A stretch of 64,000 nucleotides of DNA from Mycolicibacterium rufum (GTDB lineage Bacteria; Actinomycetota; Actinomycetes; Mycobacteriales; Mycobacteriaceae), in assembly GCF_022374875.2 (NCBI RefSeq), contig NZ_CP092427.2:4402001-4466000 (forward strand). The letters run 5' to 3'. The translations under genes and the position numbers were made by a program. The notes beneath the pieces are model-generated. The model had not been told where the DNA came from, made no database searches, and was given only the letters and a program-made list of their open reading frames with translations. Shown piece by piece: positions 8,459 to 15,825 of this stretch (position 1 is its first letter; every line of letters begins with the position of its first letter).

Positions 8459-8757
8459 GATTGCACCTCCGGGTTCTTCAATTGTCCTCTGCGCGTTGCA
8501 ATCACGGAAGCCGGGCTGGATGGAACAACCGGGGGTACGTGCTGCTCGCTTTCTGCTCGACAGCGACGGAAGGCGTCTTGAAAGATGTCGAGCAGTTCCC
8601 CTCGCCTCTCGATATCCCCCTTTAGCTGCATGACGTCATCATGGGTGAGCCTTTCAGGGTGCTGCAGACCGACTCGGTCGTCGTCGATCAGCTGCTGGGT
8701 GATCTCGATGTCTCTACGAATGAAGGCGCACAGATCGGTGCACCACGGCTAATCCAT
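8455..8757 (-). pseudogene. Unknown 101-codon reading frame interrupted by an amber codon at position 3
   Basis: A textbook site GGGAGGAA lies 5 bases before ATG 8757, but the frame reads Met-Asp-TAG. It then stays open for 97 further codons with protein-like content (PWCTDLCAFIRRDIEITQQL near the start) down to a stop that overlaps the next gene in ATGA. No alternative in-frame ATG, GTG or TTG occurs before Met43 (8631). Either a recent nonsense mutation of a Tyr, Trp or Gln codon, a sequencing error, or readthrough. Codon use is less GC-biased at third positions than in neighbouring core genes. Function unknown; the C-terminal third is Pro/Ser rich. Confidence 0.55.
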
Positions 8758-9045
8758 GGCGGTTCCTCCCTCGCTGCTGGCGGGCCGATAGCGCCATCAT
8801 GACCGTCGGGAACCACATGATCGTGCGTAGTCGACTACTGCCTTTTCGGGAGAACGTCACTCACGCGGTACGTGATTCTCGGGGCCCCGCGACGCGCAGG
8901 CCGGCCCTGTCTGCGCGGACTGGACGGTGGTGGTCGATGGTGGGCTCGATGGGCTGCAGCAGTCGAAGCGAGCAACGCCGACGTTGCACATCCACGCCCC
9001 GGAACGTCGTGGTCACCGATCCGCTGGTCGTCGTAGGCTCTGCAC
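8758..9045. other. Intergenic region without a recognisable gene
   Basis: This stretch lies between the start of the amber-interrupted small gene (minus) and the HhH-GPD gene (plus). Open frames on both strands here lack protein-like composition or ribosome sites. It must hold the divergent promoters of both units; I cannot assign them with confidence. Confidence 0.4.
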
Positions 9046-9624
9046 ATGACTGCCAATCTCTGCCTCACGCAGGAGTCCGGGGCTGACCAGCTTCTCTCGG
9101 ATAACCCCTTCGCGCTGCTGGTCGGCATGCTGCTCGATCAGCAGATCCCGATGGAGGTCGCGTTCGGCGGGCCGAAGAAGATCGCCGATCGCATCGGGGG
9201 CTTCGACGCCGCCACGATCGCCGACTACGACCCCGACGATTTCGCCGCGCTGTGCTCGCAAACGCCTGCGATACACCGGTTTCCGGGATCGATGTCCAAG
9301 CGGGTGCAGGCGCTGGCGCAGGTGATCGTCGACGAGTACGGCGGCGATGCGACCGCGCTGTGGTCCGACGGCGCGGACGGCGCCGACGTGCTGCGGCGCC
9401 TCAAGGCGCTGCCCGGTTTCGGTGAGCAGAAGGCCAAGATCTTCCTCGCGCTGCTGGGTAAGCAGTACGGCGTGACGCCGTCGGGGTGGCGTGCGGCGGC
9501 CGGCGACTACGGCAAGGCGGGCAGTCACATGTCGGTCGCCGACGTGAAGGACGCCGGGTCGCTGCAGAAGGTGCGTTCGTACAAGAAGGAGATGAAGGCG
9601 GCGGCGAAGGCGGCCAAGGCCTGA
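9046..9624 (+). CDS. HhH-GPD-fold base-excision-repair-like protein (Rv1156-type)
   Basis: A 192-residue actinobacterial protein consisting mostly of an HhH-GPD domain. The helix-hairpin-helix LKALPGFGEQKAKIFLALLG lies near residues 122-141. In active glycosylases a catalytic Asp normally follows the hairpin by about 20 residues; here that region reads GVTPSGWRAA without an obvious equivalent, so the catalytic state is uncertain. The C-terminus is Lys/Ala rich. It has the same position relative to the Ala/Pro-rich genes as Rv1156 in M. tuberculosis. Probable role in DNA repair. Confidence 0.8.
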   Translation: MTANLCLTQESGADQLLSDNPFALLVGMLLDQQIPMEVAFGGPKKIADRIGGFDAATIADYDPDDFAALCSQTPAIHRFPGSMSKRVQALAQVIVDEYGGDATALWSDGADGADVLRRLKALPGFGEQKAKIFLALLGKQYGVTPSGWRAAAGDYGKAGSHMSVADVKDAGSLQKVRSYKKEMKAAAKAAKA

Positions 9625-9636
9625 GTTCCGGTGCGC

Positions 9637-9692
9637 CGAGACTGCGGTCAGATCGTCGAGATCCGCCGAATCACGATCTGTGCGCAGTCTCG
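9637..9692. terminator. Imperfect hairpin between convergent genes
   Basis: Arms 9637-9656 (CGAGACTGCGGTCAGATCGT) and 9673-9692 pair at 18 of 20 positions around a 16-base loop. They lie between the HhH-GPD gene and the convergent recombinase-like gene; the right arm overlaps the end of the latter. Probably a bidirectional terminator. Confidence 0.6.
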
Positions 9693-10066
9693 CCGTCGCT
9701 GACGGCGTCCAGCGCCGCCAGATCGGTCAACACGCCGGCCACCACCCGGCCCGTCGCGCTGGCGGTGTCGAGGCCGGTTCGCAAGCAGCGCAACGTGATT
9801 CCGCGTGTCGTCAGGTCGGCGACCGTCTGGGCCACCTCGGCCACCGAACGGCCGAGCTGTTCCAGGGCCACGACCACCACGACGTCACCGGAGCGCGCGT
9901 AGCTGAGCATCGCCAGCAGGCCCGCCCGCATCTTGTCCGCCGAGCCGGCCGTCCTGTCGGTGAAGATCCGGCGCGGGTCCACCCCCGCGGCGGCGAGTTC
10001 GGCCAGCTGGTCCTCCAGGTCCCCGCACGGCCGACCGGCCGTCGCATACCCCAGCGTGACCGTCAC
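9671..10066 (-). CDS. Degenerate serine-recombinase (resolvase) domain protein
   Basis: A 131-residue protein equal to a resolvase N-terminal domain only; no helix-turn-helix follows. Fold motifs are clear: DLEDQLAELAAAGVDPRRIFTDRTAG, SGDVVVVVALEQLGRS and LDTASATGRVVAG. The active-site segment, normally YxRVST, reads GYATAGRP, so the nucleophilic Ser and the neighbouring Arg are both missing, and the usual LDRLGR is LEQLGR. Catalysis is therefore unlikely. The start is GTG 10066, with GGAGAG almost touching it. It lies 12 bp after the nitroreductase gene on the same strand and is probably co-transcribed. Confidence 0.75.
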   Translation of the reverse strand: MTVTLGYATAGRPCGDLEDQLAELAAAGVDPRRIFTDRTAGSADKMRAGLLAMLSYARSGDVVVVVALEQLGRSVAEVAQTVADLTTRGITLRCLRTGLDTASATGRVVAGVLTDLAALDAVSDGETAHRS

Positions 10067-10078
10067 CTCTCCAAGGTC

Positions 10079-10768
10079 TCACGATGCGGGCGCGCCCGGC
10101 AGAAATGACGCGCCGTCGAACCGCTCCGACGTCGTGAACTCCTCAACCGCCTTACGGGTCAGCGTCCGCACCTGGCGCTGAGGCCTGCCGAGCGGGACCA
10201 CCGCGGCCACGGCGTGGTCGGCGGGGATGCCGAGCAGCTGCTGCACCCGCGGCTCCTCGGCGACGGCCATCGTGGTGAGCACGCCCCCGAAACCTTCGTT
10301 GCGGGCGGCCAGCAGCACGTTCCAGACGAACGGGTACACCGACGCCCCGGCGATGAGCCCGATGCGGTCGAGGTCCTGGTCCATCGCCGCCACCACGCCG
10401 AGATCGACGCACACCACGAGCACCACCGCCGCGGTGAGCAGCGGCGCCGTCATCTCCGCGGGCACCTCGGTGGCGGCGAGTTGCTCGGCGGAGACGTCGG
10501 TGGGGTGCACCGGGTTCCACGGTGCTTCGCCGTGGGCGGCCTGGGCGAGGTAGCGGCGGGCGCCGGTCGCGCTGAGCGCCGCGAGTTTCTCGCGGGTGTC
10601 CCTTTCGCGCAGCACGATCACCCGCACGCCCTGGCGGTTGCCCCCGGTCGGGGCGAACCGAGCATGGTCGAGGATCCGGTGGAGCACGTCGTCGGGCAGT
10701 GGGTCCCCGGTGAACCGGCGGACCGCACCCGTCGTGCGCATCACCTGGTAGGTGTCCATGTGTGCCAT
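10079..10768 (-). CDS. Nitroreductase-family flavoprotein
   Basis: A 229-residue protein with FMN-binding nitroreductase features: TTGAVRRFTGDPLPDDVLHRIL near residues 11-32, APTGGNRQGVRVIVL near 41-55, and NEGFGGVLTTMAV near 160-172. It probably reduces nitro or enal compounds with NAD(P)H; substrate unknown. Start chosen at ATG 10768 (MAHMDTYQ); ATG 10759 is the alternative. Its start codon lies only 9 bases from that of the divergent DUF1059 gene. Confidence 0.85.
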   Translation of the reverse strand: MAHMDTYQVMRTTGAVRRFTGDPLPDDVLHRILDHARFAPTGGNRQGVRVIVLRERDTREKLAALSATGARRYLAQAAHGEAPWNPVHPTDVSAEQLAATEVPAEMTAPLLTAAVVLVVCVDLGVVAAMDQDLDRIGLIAGASVYPFVWNVLLAARNEGFGGVLTTMAVAEEPRVQQLLGIPADHAVAAVVPLGRPQRQVRTLTRKAVEEFTTSERFDGASFLPGAPAS

Positions 10769-10777
10769 TGTGATGTC

Positions 10778-10924
10778 ATGAAGACGCATCTGAACTGCCC
10801 CTGCGGCGAGGCGATCCAGGGCAAGGACGAGGACGACCTGGTCGAGAAGGCCCAGGCGCATCTGTCAGAGGTGCACCCCGGCCGTGAGTACGACCGCGAC
10901 GCCATCCTGTTCATGGCCTACTGA
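10778..10924 (+). CDS. DUF1059 small protein
   Basis: A 48-residue protein (MKTHLNCPCGEAIQGKDEDD, then an EVHPGREYDRDAILF motif). The Cys-Pro-Cys-Gly plus His pattern is typical of DUF1059, a small domain with a likely metal-binding knuckle. No Shine-Dalgarno sequence precedes ATG 10778, so translation is probably leaderless or weak. Divergent from the nitroreductase, 9 bases apart. Function unknown. Confidence 0.8.
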   Translation: MKTHLNCPCGEAIQGKDEDDLVEKAQAHLSEVHPGREYDRDAILFMAY

Positions 10925-10929
10925 CGCGA

Positions 10930-10992
10930 CCGCGGAATAGCATTCCTGGCTGTGAAATGTCGCCGTTGACGACCAGGAATGCTATTCCGCGG
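10930..10992. terminator. Perfect 20-bp inverted repeat between convergent genes
   Basis: Arm 10930-10949 (CCGCGGAATAGCATTCCTGG) is the exact reverse complement of 10973-10992, with a 23-base loop. It sits 6 bp after the DUF1059 stop and 14 bp before the end of the convergent secreted-protein gene. A strong bidirectional terminator without a U-tract, as is common in mycobacteria. Confidence 0.75.
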
Positions 10993-11005
10993 GGGTTGAG
11001 ACCGG

Positions 11006-11989
11006 TCAGGGGACGACGGTGGAGCCGATCGTCGGCATGAACTGGCACTGCTTCTCGGTGGTGGTGACCTGACCGAAGACCGTCGACATGATGCTGCCCG
11101 AGCCCGTGTCGGCGATGGCCGTCAGTGTCGTCGGGCCGTTGGGATTCATGTCGGGCCGGGGCTTGAGCGTGACGCTGCCCGACTTGCCCGTCGTCAGGTT
11201 CACCCACGTGGCGTTCAGCGGCAGCTTCTGCTCGGCCGCGGGACCCGGGGTGCCGACCGCGGTGAACACGTACGCGGTCTGGCCGGGGCCCGGGCCGGGC
11301 AGCGGAATCGTGGCCGGACCCGCCACCGAGATGGCGGTCGCGAGCACGTTGCCGCCGTCGGCGAGGCAGCCGTTGCTGATCGACGGATACAGGAAGTCCT
11401 GCGTGACCGGTGCATTCGGCCCGAACCCGGGCGGCCCGGGTGTCGTCGCCGCGACGGGCGCGGCCACCGGGCCGGGGGCCGGCGGCGCTGCCGGGTCCGC
11501 GGCCGGAGGGGCGACGGGGTCAGGTCCCGGCGCCGGCGGGGGACCGGGCAGGGCCTGCGGCGTGACGACATGCGCCACCTCGGGTGCCGCGTCCTGCACC
11601 GGTCCGACGGCGTACTGCGGGTTCACCCCGGCGGGCAGGTGCGCGTCGGTGCCCGGCACCGCACCCGTCGCCGGCACGTGCGCGACGGGTTGCACGAACT
11701 GGTTGACCGCCGTCGCGACGTCCCGCGACGGCGCCGGGGCGGCGGCGTCGCCGGCGAACACCGCGGCCGCGGCCATCAGCATCGAGGCGGCATTGGTCGG
11801 ATCGGCGGCGGCCTGCTGGATGACGGGTCCGATGCTCTGCACCGCGGGCAGGCCCGGAGCCTGCAACCCGTCGATCGGCAGTGGCGCCGCCGGGTCGGCG
11901 TGAGCGACGCCGGTCACGCCGACCGCCAGCAACGCGGTCGATGAACTCACCGCCAGTGCGGTGGTGAGCATCGTCCTGATCGTTGACAT
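11006..11989 (-). CDS. Secreted Ala/Pro-rich protein, Rv1157c-like
   Basis: A 327-residue exported protein. It has an N-terminal signal peptide (about residues 1-32, cleavage after VAHA), an Ala-rich segment, a long Pro/Ala linker (about 150-190), and a C-terminal beta-rich domain of about 130 residues containing two Cys (in NGCLADGG and EKQCQF) that may form a disulphide. It occupies the Rv1157c position. Function unknown; probably cell-envelope associated. Confidence 0.85.
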   Translation of the reverse strand: MSTIRTMLTTALAVSSSTALLAVGVTGVAHADPAAPLPIDGLQAPGLPAVQSIGPVIQQAAADPTNAASMLMAAAAVFAGDAAAPAPSRDVATAVNQFVQPVAHVPATGAVPGTDAHLPAGVNPQYAVGPVQDAAPEVAHVVTPQALPGPPPAPGPDPVAPPAADPAAPPAPGPVAAPVAATTPGPPGFGPNAPVTQDFLYPSISNGCLADGGNVLATAISVAGPATIPLPGPGPGQTAYVFTAVGTPGPAAEQKLPLNATWVNLTTGKSGSVTLKPRPDMNPNGPTTLTAIADTGSGSIMSTVFGQVTTTEKQCQFMPTIGSTVVP

Positions 11990-12033
11990 GGTCCCCCAAT
12001 GCTTTTCGTGTCGGATGGTGGTCGGGCCGGGCG

Positions 12034-12675
12034 TCAGGGCAGGGCCGACAGCAGCGGCGCAGCGCCCAGCGCGCCCGCCGGTGCGGCGGCCGGCGTCGCG
12101 GCCGGCGCGGCGGCGGCGCCACCGGTGGGCAGCAGGCTGGCCAGCGGGGACCCGCCGGGCAGCAGGGAGGCCAGACTGCCGGGCACGCCCAGCGCGTCGG
12201 TCAGCCCGGACAGCGGCGACGCCGCAGGCGTGGCGGCGGGCGGCACCGTGGTGGTGTTCCCGGCCGGCACGGTGCCGGGGGTGGCCGTCACCGTCGGCAT
12301 CGCCGCGGGCAGCGTGGAGGGCAGCGCGGCGACGGCACCGGGCAGGGCGTTCACGCTGGGGGGCAGCGTCAGCGACGCGGTGGCCCCGGGGGCGGGCGCC
12401 AGCGGCGCCGTGGCGGCGCCCGTCGCGGCGGTCGCGGCGGGAGCGGCGTTGCCCATCAGGTTGGTGAACCCCTGCATCAGCTGGGTGGCCGCCGCCGGGT
12501 TGGCGGCGAGTTGCTGCAGGAACGGCAGGCCGGGCACGCCGGGGGCGGGCGCCGGAGCCGGGGCCGGGGCCGGCGCGGGTTGCGCGGCCGCGGTGGCGCT
12601 CAGGGCGACGGCAGCCGACACTGCTCCCGCCGCTGCGATCATCGTGGTGGCGAACAGTTTCCGGGTGCGGTGCAT
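12034..12675 (-). CDS. Secreted Ala/Pro-rich protein, Rv1158c-like
   Basis: A 213-residue protein. ATG 12675 is preceded by GGGAG. It has a signal peptide (MHRTRKLFATTMIAAAGAV onward, cleavage near AAAQ), a Pro-Ala repeat tract just after it, and then low-complexity Ala/Pro/Thr sequence with hydrophobic patches (GLPFLQQLAANPAAATQLMQG). No enzymatic motif. The upstream gene in the transcription direction is pimE, divergent; the downstream neighbour is the Rv1157c-like gene, 44 bp away. Confidence 0.8.
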   Translation of the reverse strand: MHRTRKLFATTMIAAAGAVSAAVALSATAAAQPAPAPAPAPAPAPGVPGLPFLQQLAANPAAATQLMQGFTNLMGNAAPAATAATGAATAPLAPAPGATASLTLPPSVNALPGAVAALPSTLPAAMPTVTATPGTVPAGNTTTVPPAATPAASPLSGLTDALGVPGSLASLLPGGSPLASLLPTGGAAAAPAATPAAAPAGALGAAPLLSALP

Positions 12676-12713
12676 GAGATCTCCCAATCGATGTAGTGGC
12701 ACGCCTGAACCCG

Positions 12714-12741
12714 AAGCTAGCCTGTTACTAGAGTTACTCAA
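12714..12741 (-). promoter_or_regulatory. Promoter of the Rv1158c-like gene
   Basis: On the minus strand TTGAGT (12741-12736), a 16-bp spacer and TAGCTT (12719-12714) form a plausible sigma-A promoter. It gives a leader of about 30 bases with the GGGAG ribosome site. The facing strand carries a GTTACTAGAGTTACT direct repeat. Confidence 0.5.
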
Positions 12742-12801
12742 GTGACATGTGTGGCATTTATGCAACCGTTACGGAGGTGAAGGCGGACGGTGACCGATCG
12801 C

Positions 12802-12807
12802 TAGAGT
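12802..12807 (+). promoter_or_regulatory. pimE: TANNNT -10 element just inside the pimE reading frame
   Basis: TAGAGT lies 7 bases before the in-frame ATC at 12815. That is the spacing seen for leaderless mRNAs elsewhere in the window. It bears on the unresolved pimE start. Confidence 0.4.
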
Positions 12808-12814
12808 TCTCGGC

Positions 12815-14047
12815 ATCGACACCATCGACGCGACACCCGGCTCGCGGTGGGCGGCCCGGCTGTCCGCCGCAGCCCCCGCGCTGCTGATCCTGAGCATCGG
12901 CGCCCGGCTGGCGTGGACCTATCTGCTGCCCAACGGCGCCAACTTCGTCGACCTGCACGTCTACGTCGGCGGCGCGGCCGCGCTCGAGCACCCCGGCACG
13001 CTCTACGACTACGTCTACGCCGACCAGACCCCGGACTTCCCGCTGCCGTTCACGTATCCGCCGTTCGCCGCGGTGGTGTTCTATCCGCTGCACCTGCTGC
13101 CGTTCGGCCTGGTGGCTTTCCTGTGGTCGGTCGGCATCGTCGCCGCGCTCTACGGCGTGGTGCGGCTCAGCCAGCGACTGCTGACCGCGGAATCGGCGCC
13201 GGGGGACCGGCGGACCGCGATGCTGTGGACCGCGGTCGGTATCTGGACCGAACCGCTGCGCAGCACCTTCGACTACGGCCAGGTGAACGTCGTACTGGTG
13301 CTGGCCGTGCTGTACGCGGTGTACAGCACGCGGTGGTGGGTGTCGGGGCTGCTGGTCGGTCTGGCCGCCGGGATCAAGCTGACGCCGGCCGTGTCGGGTC
13401 TGTACTTCGCCGGCGCCCGCCGATGGGCGACGGTGGTGTTCTCCGCCGTAGTGTTCGCCGCGACGGTCCTGGTGTCGATCGCGGTGGTCGGCGGGCAGGC
13501 CCGGTACTACTTCACGGATCTGCTCGGCGACGCCCGGCGTGTCGGTCCGGTCGGCACGTCGTTCAACCAGTCCTGGCGCGGTGGTATCTCCCGCATCCTC
13601 GGTCACGACGCCGGCTACGGACCCGTCGTCGTCGCCGGCATCGTGGTGACCGCGGTGCTCGCGGTGCTCGCCTGGCGCGCGGTCGGCGGGGCCACCGACC
13701 GGCTCGGCGCCATCGTCATCGTGTCGCTGTTCGGTCTGCTGCTCTCGCCGATCTCGTGGACCCACCACTGGGTGTGGCTGATCCCGCTGATGATCTGGCT
13801 GCTGCACGGGCCGCTGCGCCACCAGACCGGCGCGCGCGTGCTCGGCTGGGGCTGGCTCGCGCTGACGTTGATCGGGGTGCCGTGGCTGCTGAGCTTCGCC
13901 CAGCCCACCATCTGGACCATCCCGCGGCCCTGGTATCTGGCGTGGGCAGGCCTGGTCTACATCGTCGCCACGCTGGCGACGCTGGCCTGGATCGCTAGCC
14001 GAGCAGGGCGTCGATCTCGCGCGCCATCGCCACATCCTTGTCCGTGA
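12815..14047 (+). CDS. pimE: Polyprenol-phosphate-mannose-dependent alpha-(1,2)-mannosyltransferase PimE
   Basis: GT-C-fold membrane mannosyltransferase that adds the fifth mannose to phosphatidylinositol mannosides, using polyprenol-phosphate mannose on the periplasmic side. About ten hydrophobic helices. [14 protein letters not shown] contains the Asp essential in Pim[13 protein letters not shown] and [12 protein letters not shown] are family signatures. No ATG, GTG or TTG exists in frame between the TGA at 12791 and GTG 13073, and 13073 would remove the first helix and the essential Asp. I place the start at ATC 12815 behind a -10 TAGAGT, tentatively. The 3' end overlaps the pterin dehydratase gene by 53 bp. 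LpqW, its functional partner, lies about 10.6 kb downstream. Confidence 0.8.
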   Translation: MDTIDATPGSRWAARLSAAAPALLILSIGARLAWTYLLPNGANFVDLHVYVGGAAALEHPGTLYDYVYADQTPDFPLPFTYPPFAAVVFYPLHLLPFGLVAFLWSVGIVAALYGVVRLSQRLLTAESAPGDRRTAMLWTAVGIWTEPLRSTFDYGQVNVVLVLAVLYAVYSTRWWVSGLLVGLAAGIKLTPAVSGLYFAGARRWATVVFSAVVFAATVLVSIAVVGGQARYYFTDLLGDARRVGPVGTSFNQSWRGGISRILGHDAGYGPVVVAGIVVTAVLAVLAWRAVGGATDRLGAIVIVSLFGLLLSPISWTHHWVWLIPLMIWLLHGPLRHQTGARVLGWGWLALTLIGVPWLLSFAQPTIWTIPRPWYLAWAGLVYIVATLATLAWIASRAGRRSRAPSPHPCP

Positions 14048-14276
14048 TGCCACCTTCGGAGTGCGTGACCAACACGAAGGTGACAGTGCGCCAACGGATG
14101 TCGATGTCAGGGTGGTGGTCGGCGGCCTCCGCGCGTTCAGCCACCCGGCGCACCGCCTCGATGCCGTCGAGGAATCCCGGGAACGTCACGCTGCGGCGCA
14201 GTGCCCCGTCGGCGCGCTCCCAACCATCGAGCTCGGGCAGGGCGGCATCGACCTGATCGTCCGATAACACAGCCAT
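13995..14276 (-). CDS. Pterin-4a-carbinolamine dehydratase
   Basis: A 93-residue protein of the PCD/DCoH family (Rv1159A position). The active-site region [13 protein letters not shown] (about residues 49-61) supplies the paired His and the distal Asp typical of the fold. It dehydrates 4a-hydroxytetrahydropterin, or acts in a moonlighting role; no aromatic hydroxylase is visible nearby. It is convergent with pimE and overlaps its end. Divergent from mutT2 across a 16-bp palindrome. Confidence 0.85.
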   Translation of the reverse strand: MAVLSDDQVDAALPELDGWERADGALRRSVTFPGFLDGIEAVRRVAERAEAADHHPDIDIRWRTVTFVLVTHSEGGITDKDVAMAREIDALLG

Positions 14277-14281
14277 GTCCT

Positions 14282-14297
14282 CGACGGTATACCGTCG
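14282..14297. promoter_or_regulatory. 16-bp perfect palindrome between phhB-like gene and mutT2
   Basis: CGACGGTATACCGTCG is its own reverse complement. It lies between two divergent genes whose starts are 39 bases apart, immediately upstream of the mutT2 -10 (TATCTT, 14302-14307). Candidate operator for both. Confidence 0.4.
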
Positions 14298-14315
14298 CGT
14301 ATATCTTCGATGCCG

Positions 14316-14705
14316 ATGTCCACCCTCGTTGTCGTCGCCGGAGCGCTGATCGAGCAGGGCATGCTGCTGGTCGCCCAGCGGGTGCGGCCGCCGGAGCTGG
14401 CCGGGCGCTGGGAACTGCCCGGGGGCAAGGTGGCGCCGGGGGAGAGCGACGCCGACGCGCTCGCGCGGGAACTCCGCGAGGAACTGGGGATCGACGTGGC
14501 GGTGGGCTCACGGCTGGGTGCTGACGTCGCGCTGAACCCGACGACGACGCTGCGGGCCTATCTCGTCACGCGGACCGACGGCGTCGCGCACCCGCACGAT
14601 CACCGCGCGCTGCGCTGGGTCGGCGGCGACGATCTCGACGGGCTGGGCTGGGTGCCCGCGGACCGGGCGTGGCTGCCCGAATTGTCGGCGCTGCTGCGGA
14701 CCTAG
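14316..14705 (+). CDS. mutT2: Nudix hydrolase MutT2
   Basis: A 129-residue Nudix enzyme that cleaves CTP-type and oxidised nucleotides (dCTP, 5-methyl-CTP, 8-oxo-dGTP in the M. tuberculosis enzyme). The Nudix box GX5EX7REUXEEXGU runs from GGKVAPGES to ELREELGI (residues about 37-58); [14 protein letters not shown] precedes it. I prefer ATG 14316 ([10 protein letters not shown]), which matches the MutT2 N-terminus and sits 8 bases after a TATCTT -10 (leaderless). ATG 14310 is the alternative. Confidence 0.9.
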   Translation: MSTLVVVAGALIEQGMLLVAQRVRPPELAGRWELPGGKVAPGESDADALARELREELGIDVAVGSRLGADVALNPTTTLRAYLVTRTDGVAHPHDHRALRWVGGDDLDGLGWVPADRAWLPELSALLRT

Positions 14706-14748
14706 AGTTCGCCCCGCCGGCGCCCAGCGCACACTAGTCTCCCGATCC

Positions 14749-15825
14749 ATGCGGGTGCTGAGGTTCATCTGGCGAGGTGCGCTGGCCTTCGACCGCATCG
14801 GGTCGAGGATTCCGCAACTGATCCAGATGTGGCTGCTCGAGCTGTTCTTCGCGATGCCGCTGACATTCTTCATCGCCAAGCTCATCGACATCCGCGGCGG
14901 GTTCGGGGTGCCCGGCACCGGGGAGGCGGTGCCCGGCGTGTTCTGGGGCGCGCTGGTGGTGTCGCTGGGCGCGGGATTCTTCTTCGTGCGCAACCTGATC
15001 CGCCCCCGTGTGGTCGAGGGCTCGTGGACACCGTTGGTGCGCGCCCACGTCGGCGACTACACCGTCGCGGTCGGCAATCCGCAGTGGACTGCGCACTACG
15101 TCTACCTCACCAGCCACCCGTCCTACGCGTTGCTGCTGTTGCTGACCGCACCGATTCCCGCCGTGATGGTGCTGGCGACCGAGAACCACGGCGACAGCAC
15201 GTTTTACTTCCGGGTGGCCGGCATCGTCGGCCTGATCGTGCTGGCGCTGATGGCGATCGCGCGGATGCTCGCCTGGTACGTCTTCCGGTTCGGACGCGCC
15301 GCGCTGGACCGCCAGGTCGCCGCGACCGGGATGTCCCAGCGCAGGCTGTCGTGGGAGATCGCCTGGAAACCGGTGCTGATGCTGATGCTGCTGATGTACG
15401 CGATCGTCGCGATCCCGCTGACAGTGATGTTCGCCCAGCAGCACCGCGCCGTCGCGGCCCTGCCCGTCGTCCGCGTCGCTGACGCCGAGCGCGCCGGCGA
15501 ATACCGGCGTGTGGAGGGCGAATTGGCCTCCGAGCCGGTGTACTGGGCGCCTCAAGGCACCGGGCGCGGAGGCAACAACTACGCGGGAGCCGGTGTGCTG
15601 GTGGATCTCTCGTCCGGTGGGCAGGCGTTGCTGCTGGCCGAGTCGATGTCGGTGCCCGACTTCGTCGGCGCGATGGACGACGCCCGCGGCGGCGCCGTGC
15701 ACACCCAGGGCAGGGTCATCGACGAGATCACCGACGACCAGATCGAGTATTACGGGTTCGACGTCGACGACTTCCCCGCGCTGCCGGCCGGCGGGCGGGT
15801 GATGGTGCTGCTGTCCTATCCCTGA
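14749..15825 (+). CDS. Membrane protein of unknown function
   Basis: A 358-residue protein. The N-terminal two thirds have about five hydrophobic helices (near residues 28-50, 63-85, 124-142, 157-180, 205-227). The C-terminal third (about 235-358) is a soluble domain (VEGELASEPVYWAPQGTG; YAGAGVLVDLSSGGQALLLAES) that looks beta-rich. I do not recognise the family. It is the first gene of the DNA found where M. tuberculosis carries narGHJI. Its 3' end overlaps the convergent PucR gene by 10 bp. Confidence 0.75.
   Translation: MRVLRFIWRGALAFDRIGSRIPQLIQMWLLELFFAMPLTFFIAKLIDIRGGFGVPGTGEAVPGVFWGALVVSLGAGFFFVRNLIRPRVVEGSWTPLVRAHVGDYTVAVGNPQWTAHYVYLTSHPSYALLLLLTAPIPAVMVLATENHGDSTFYFRVAGIVGLIVLALMAIARMLAWYVFRFGRAALDRQVAATGMSQRRLSWEIAWKPVLMLMLLMYAIVAIPLTVMFAQQHRAVAALPVVRVADAERAGEYRRVEGELASEPVYWAPQGTGRGGNNYAGAGVLVDLSSGGQALLLAESMSVPDFVGAMDDARGGAVHTQGRVIDEITDDQIEYYGFDVDDFPALPAGGRVMVLLSYP

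Noticed and set aside
8835..9128. Minus-strand frame upstream of the HhH-GPD gene
   Set aside because: Low-complexity Arg/Pro/Ser translation, no ribosome site, and it overlaps the HhH-GPD start.
15816..15825. Overlap of the membrane protein and PucR gene as a frameshift sign
   Set aside because: Both genes have complete, plausible C-termini; short convergent overlaps occur repeatedly in this window.
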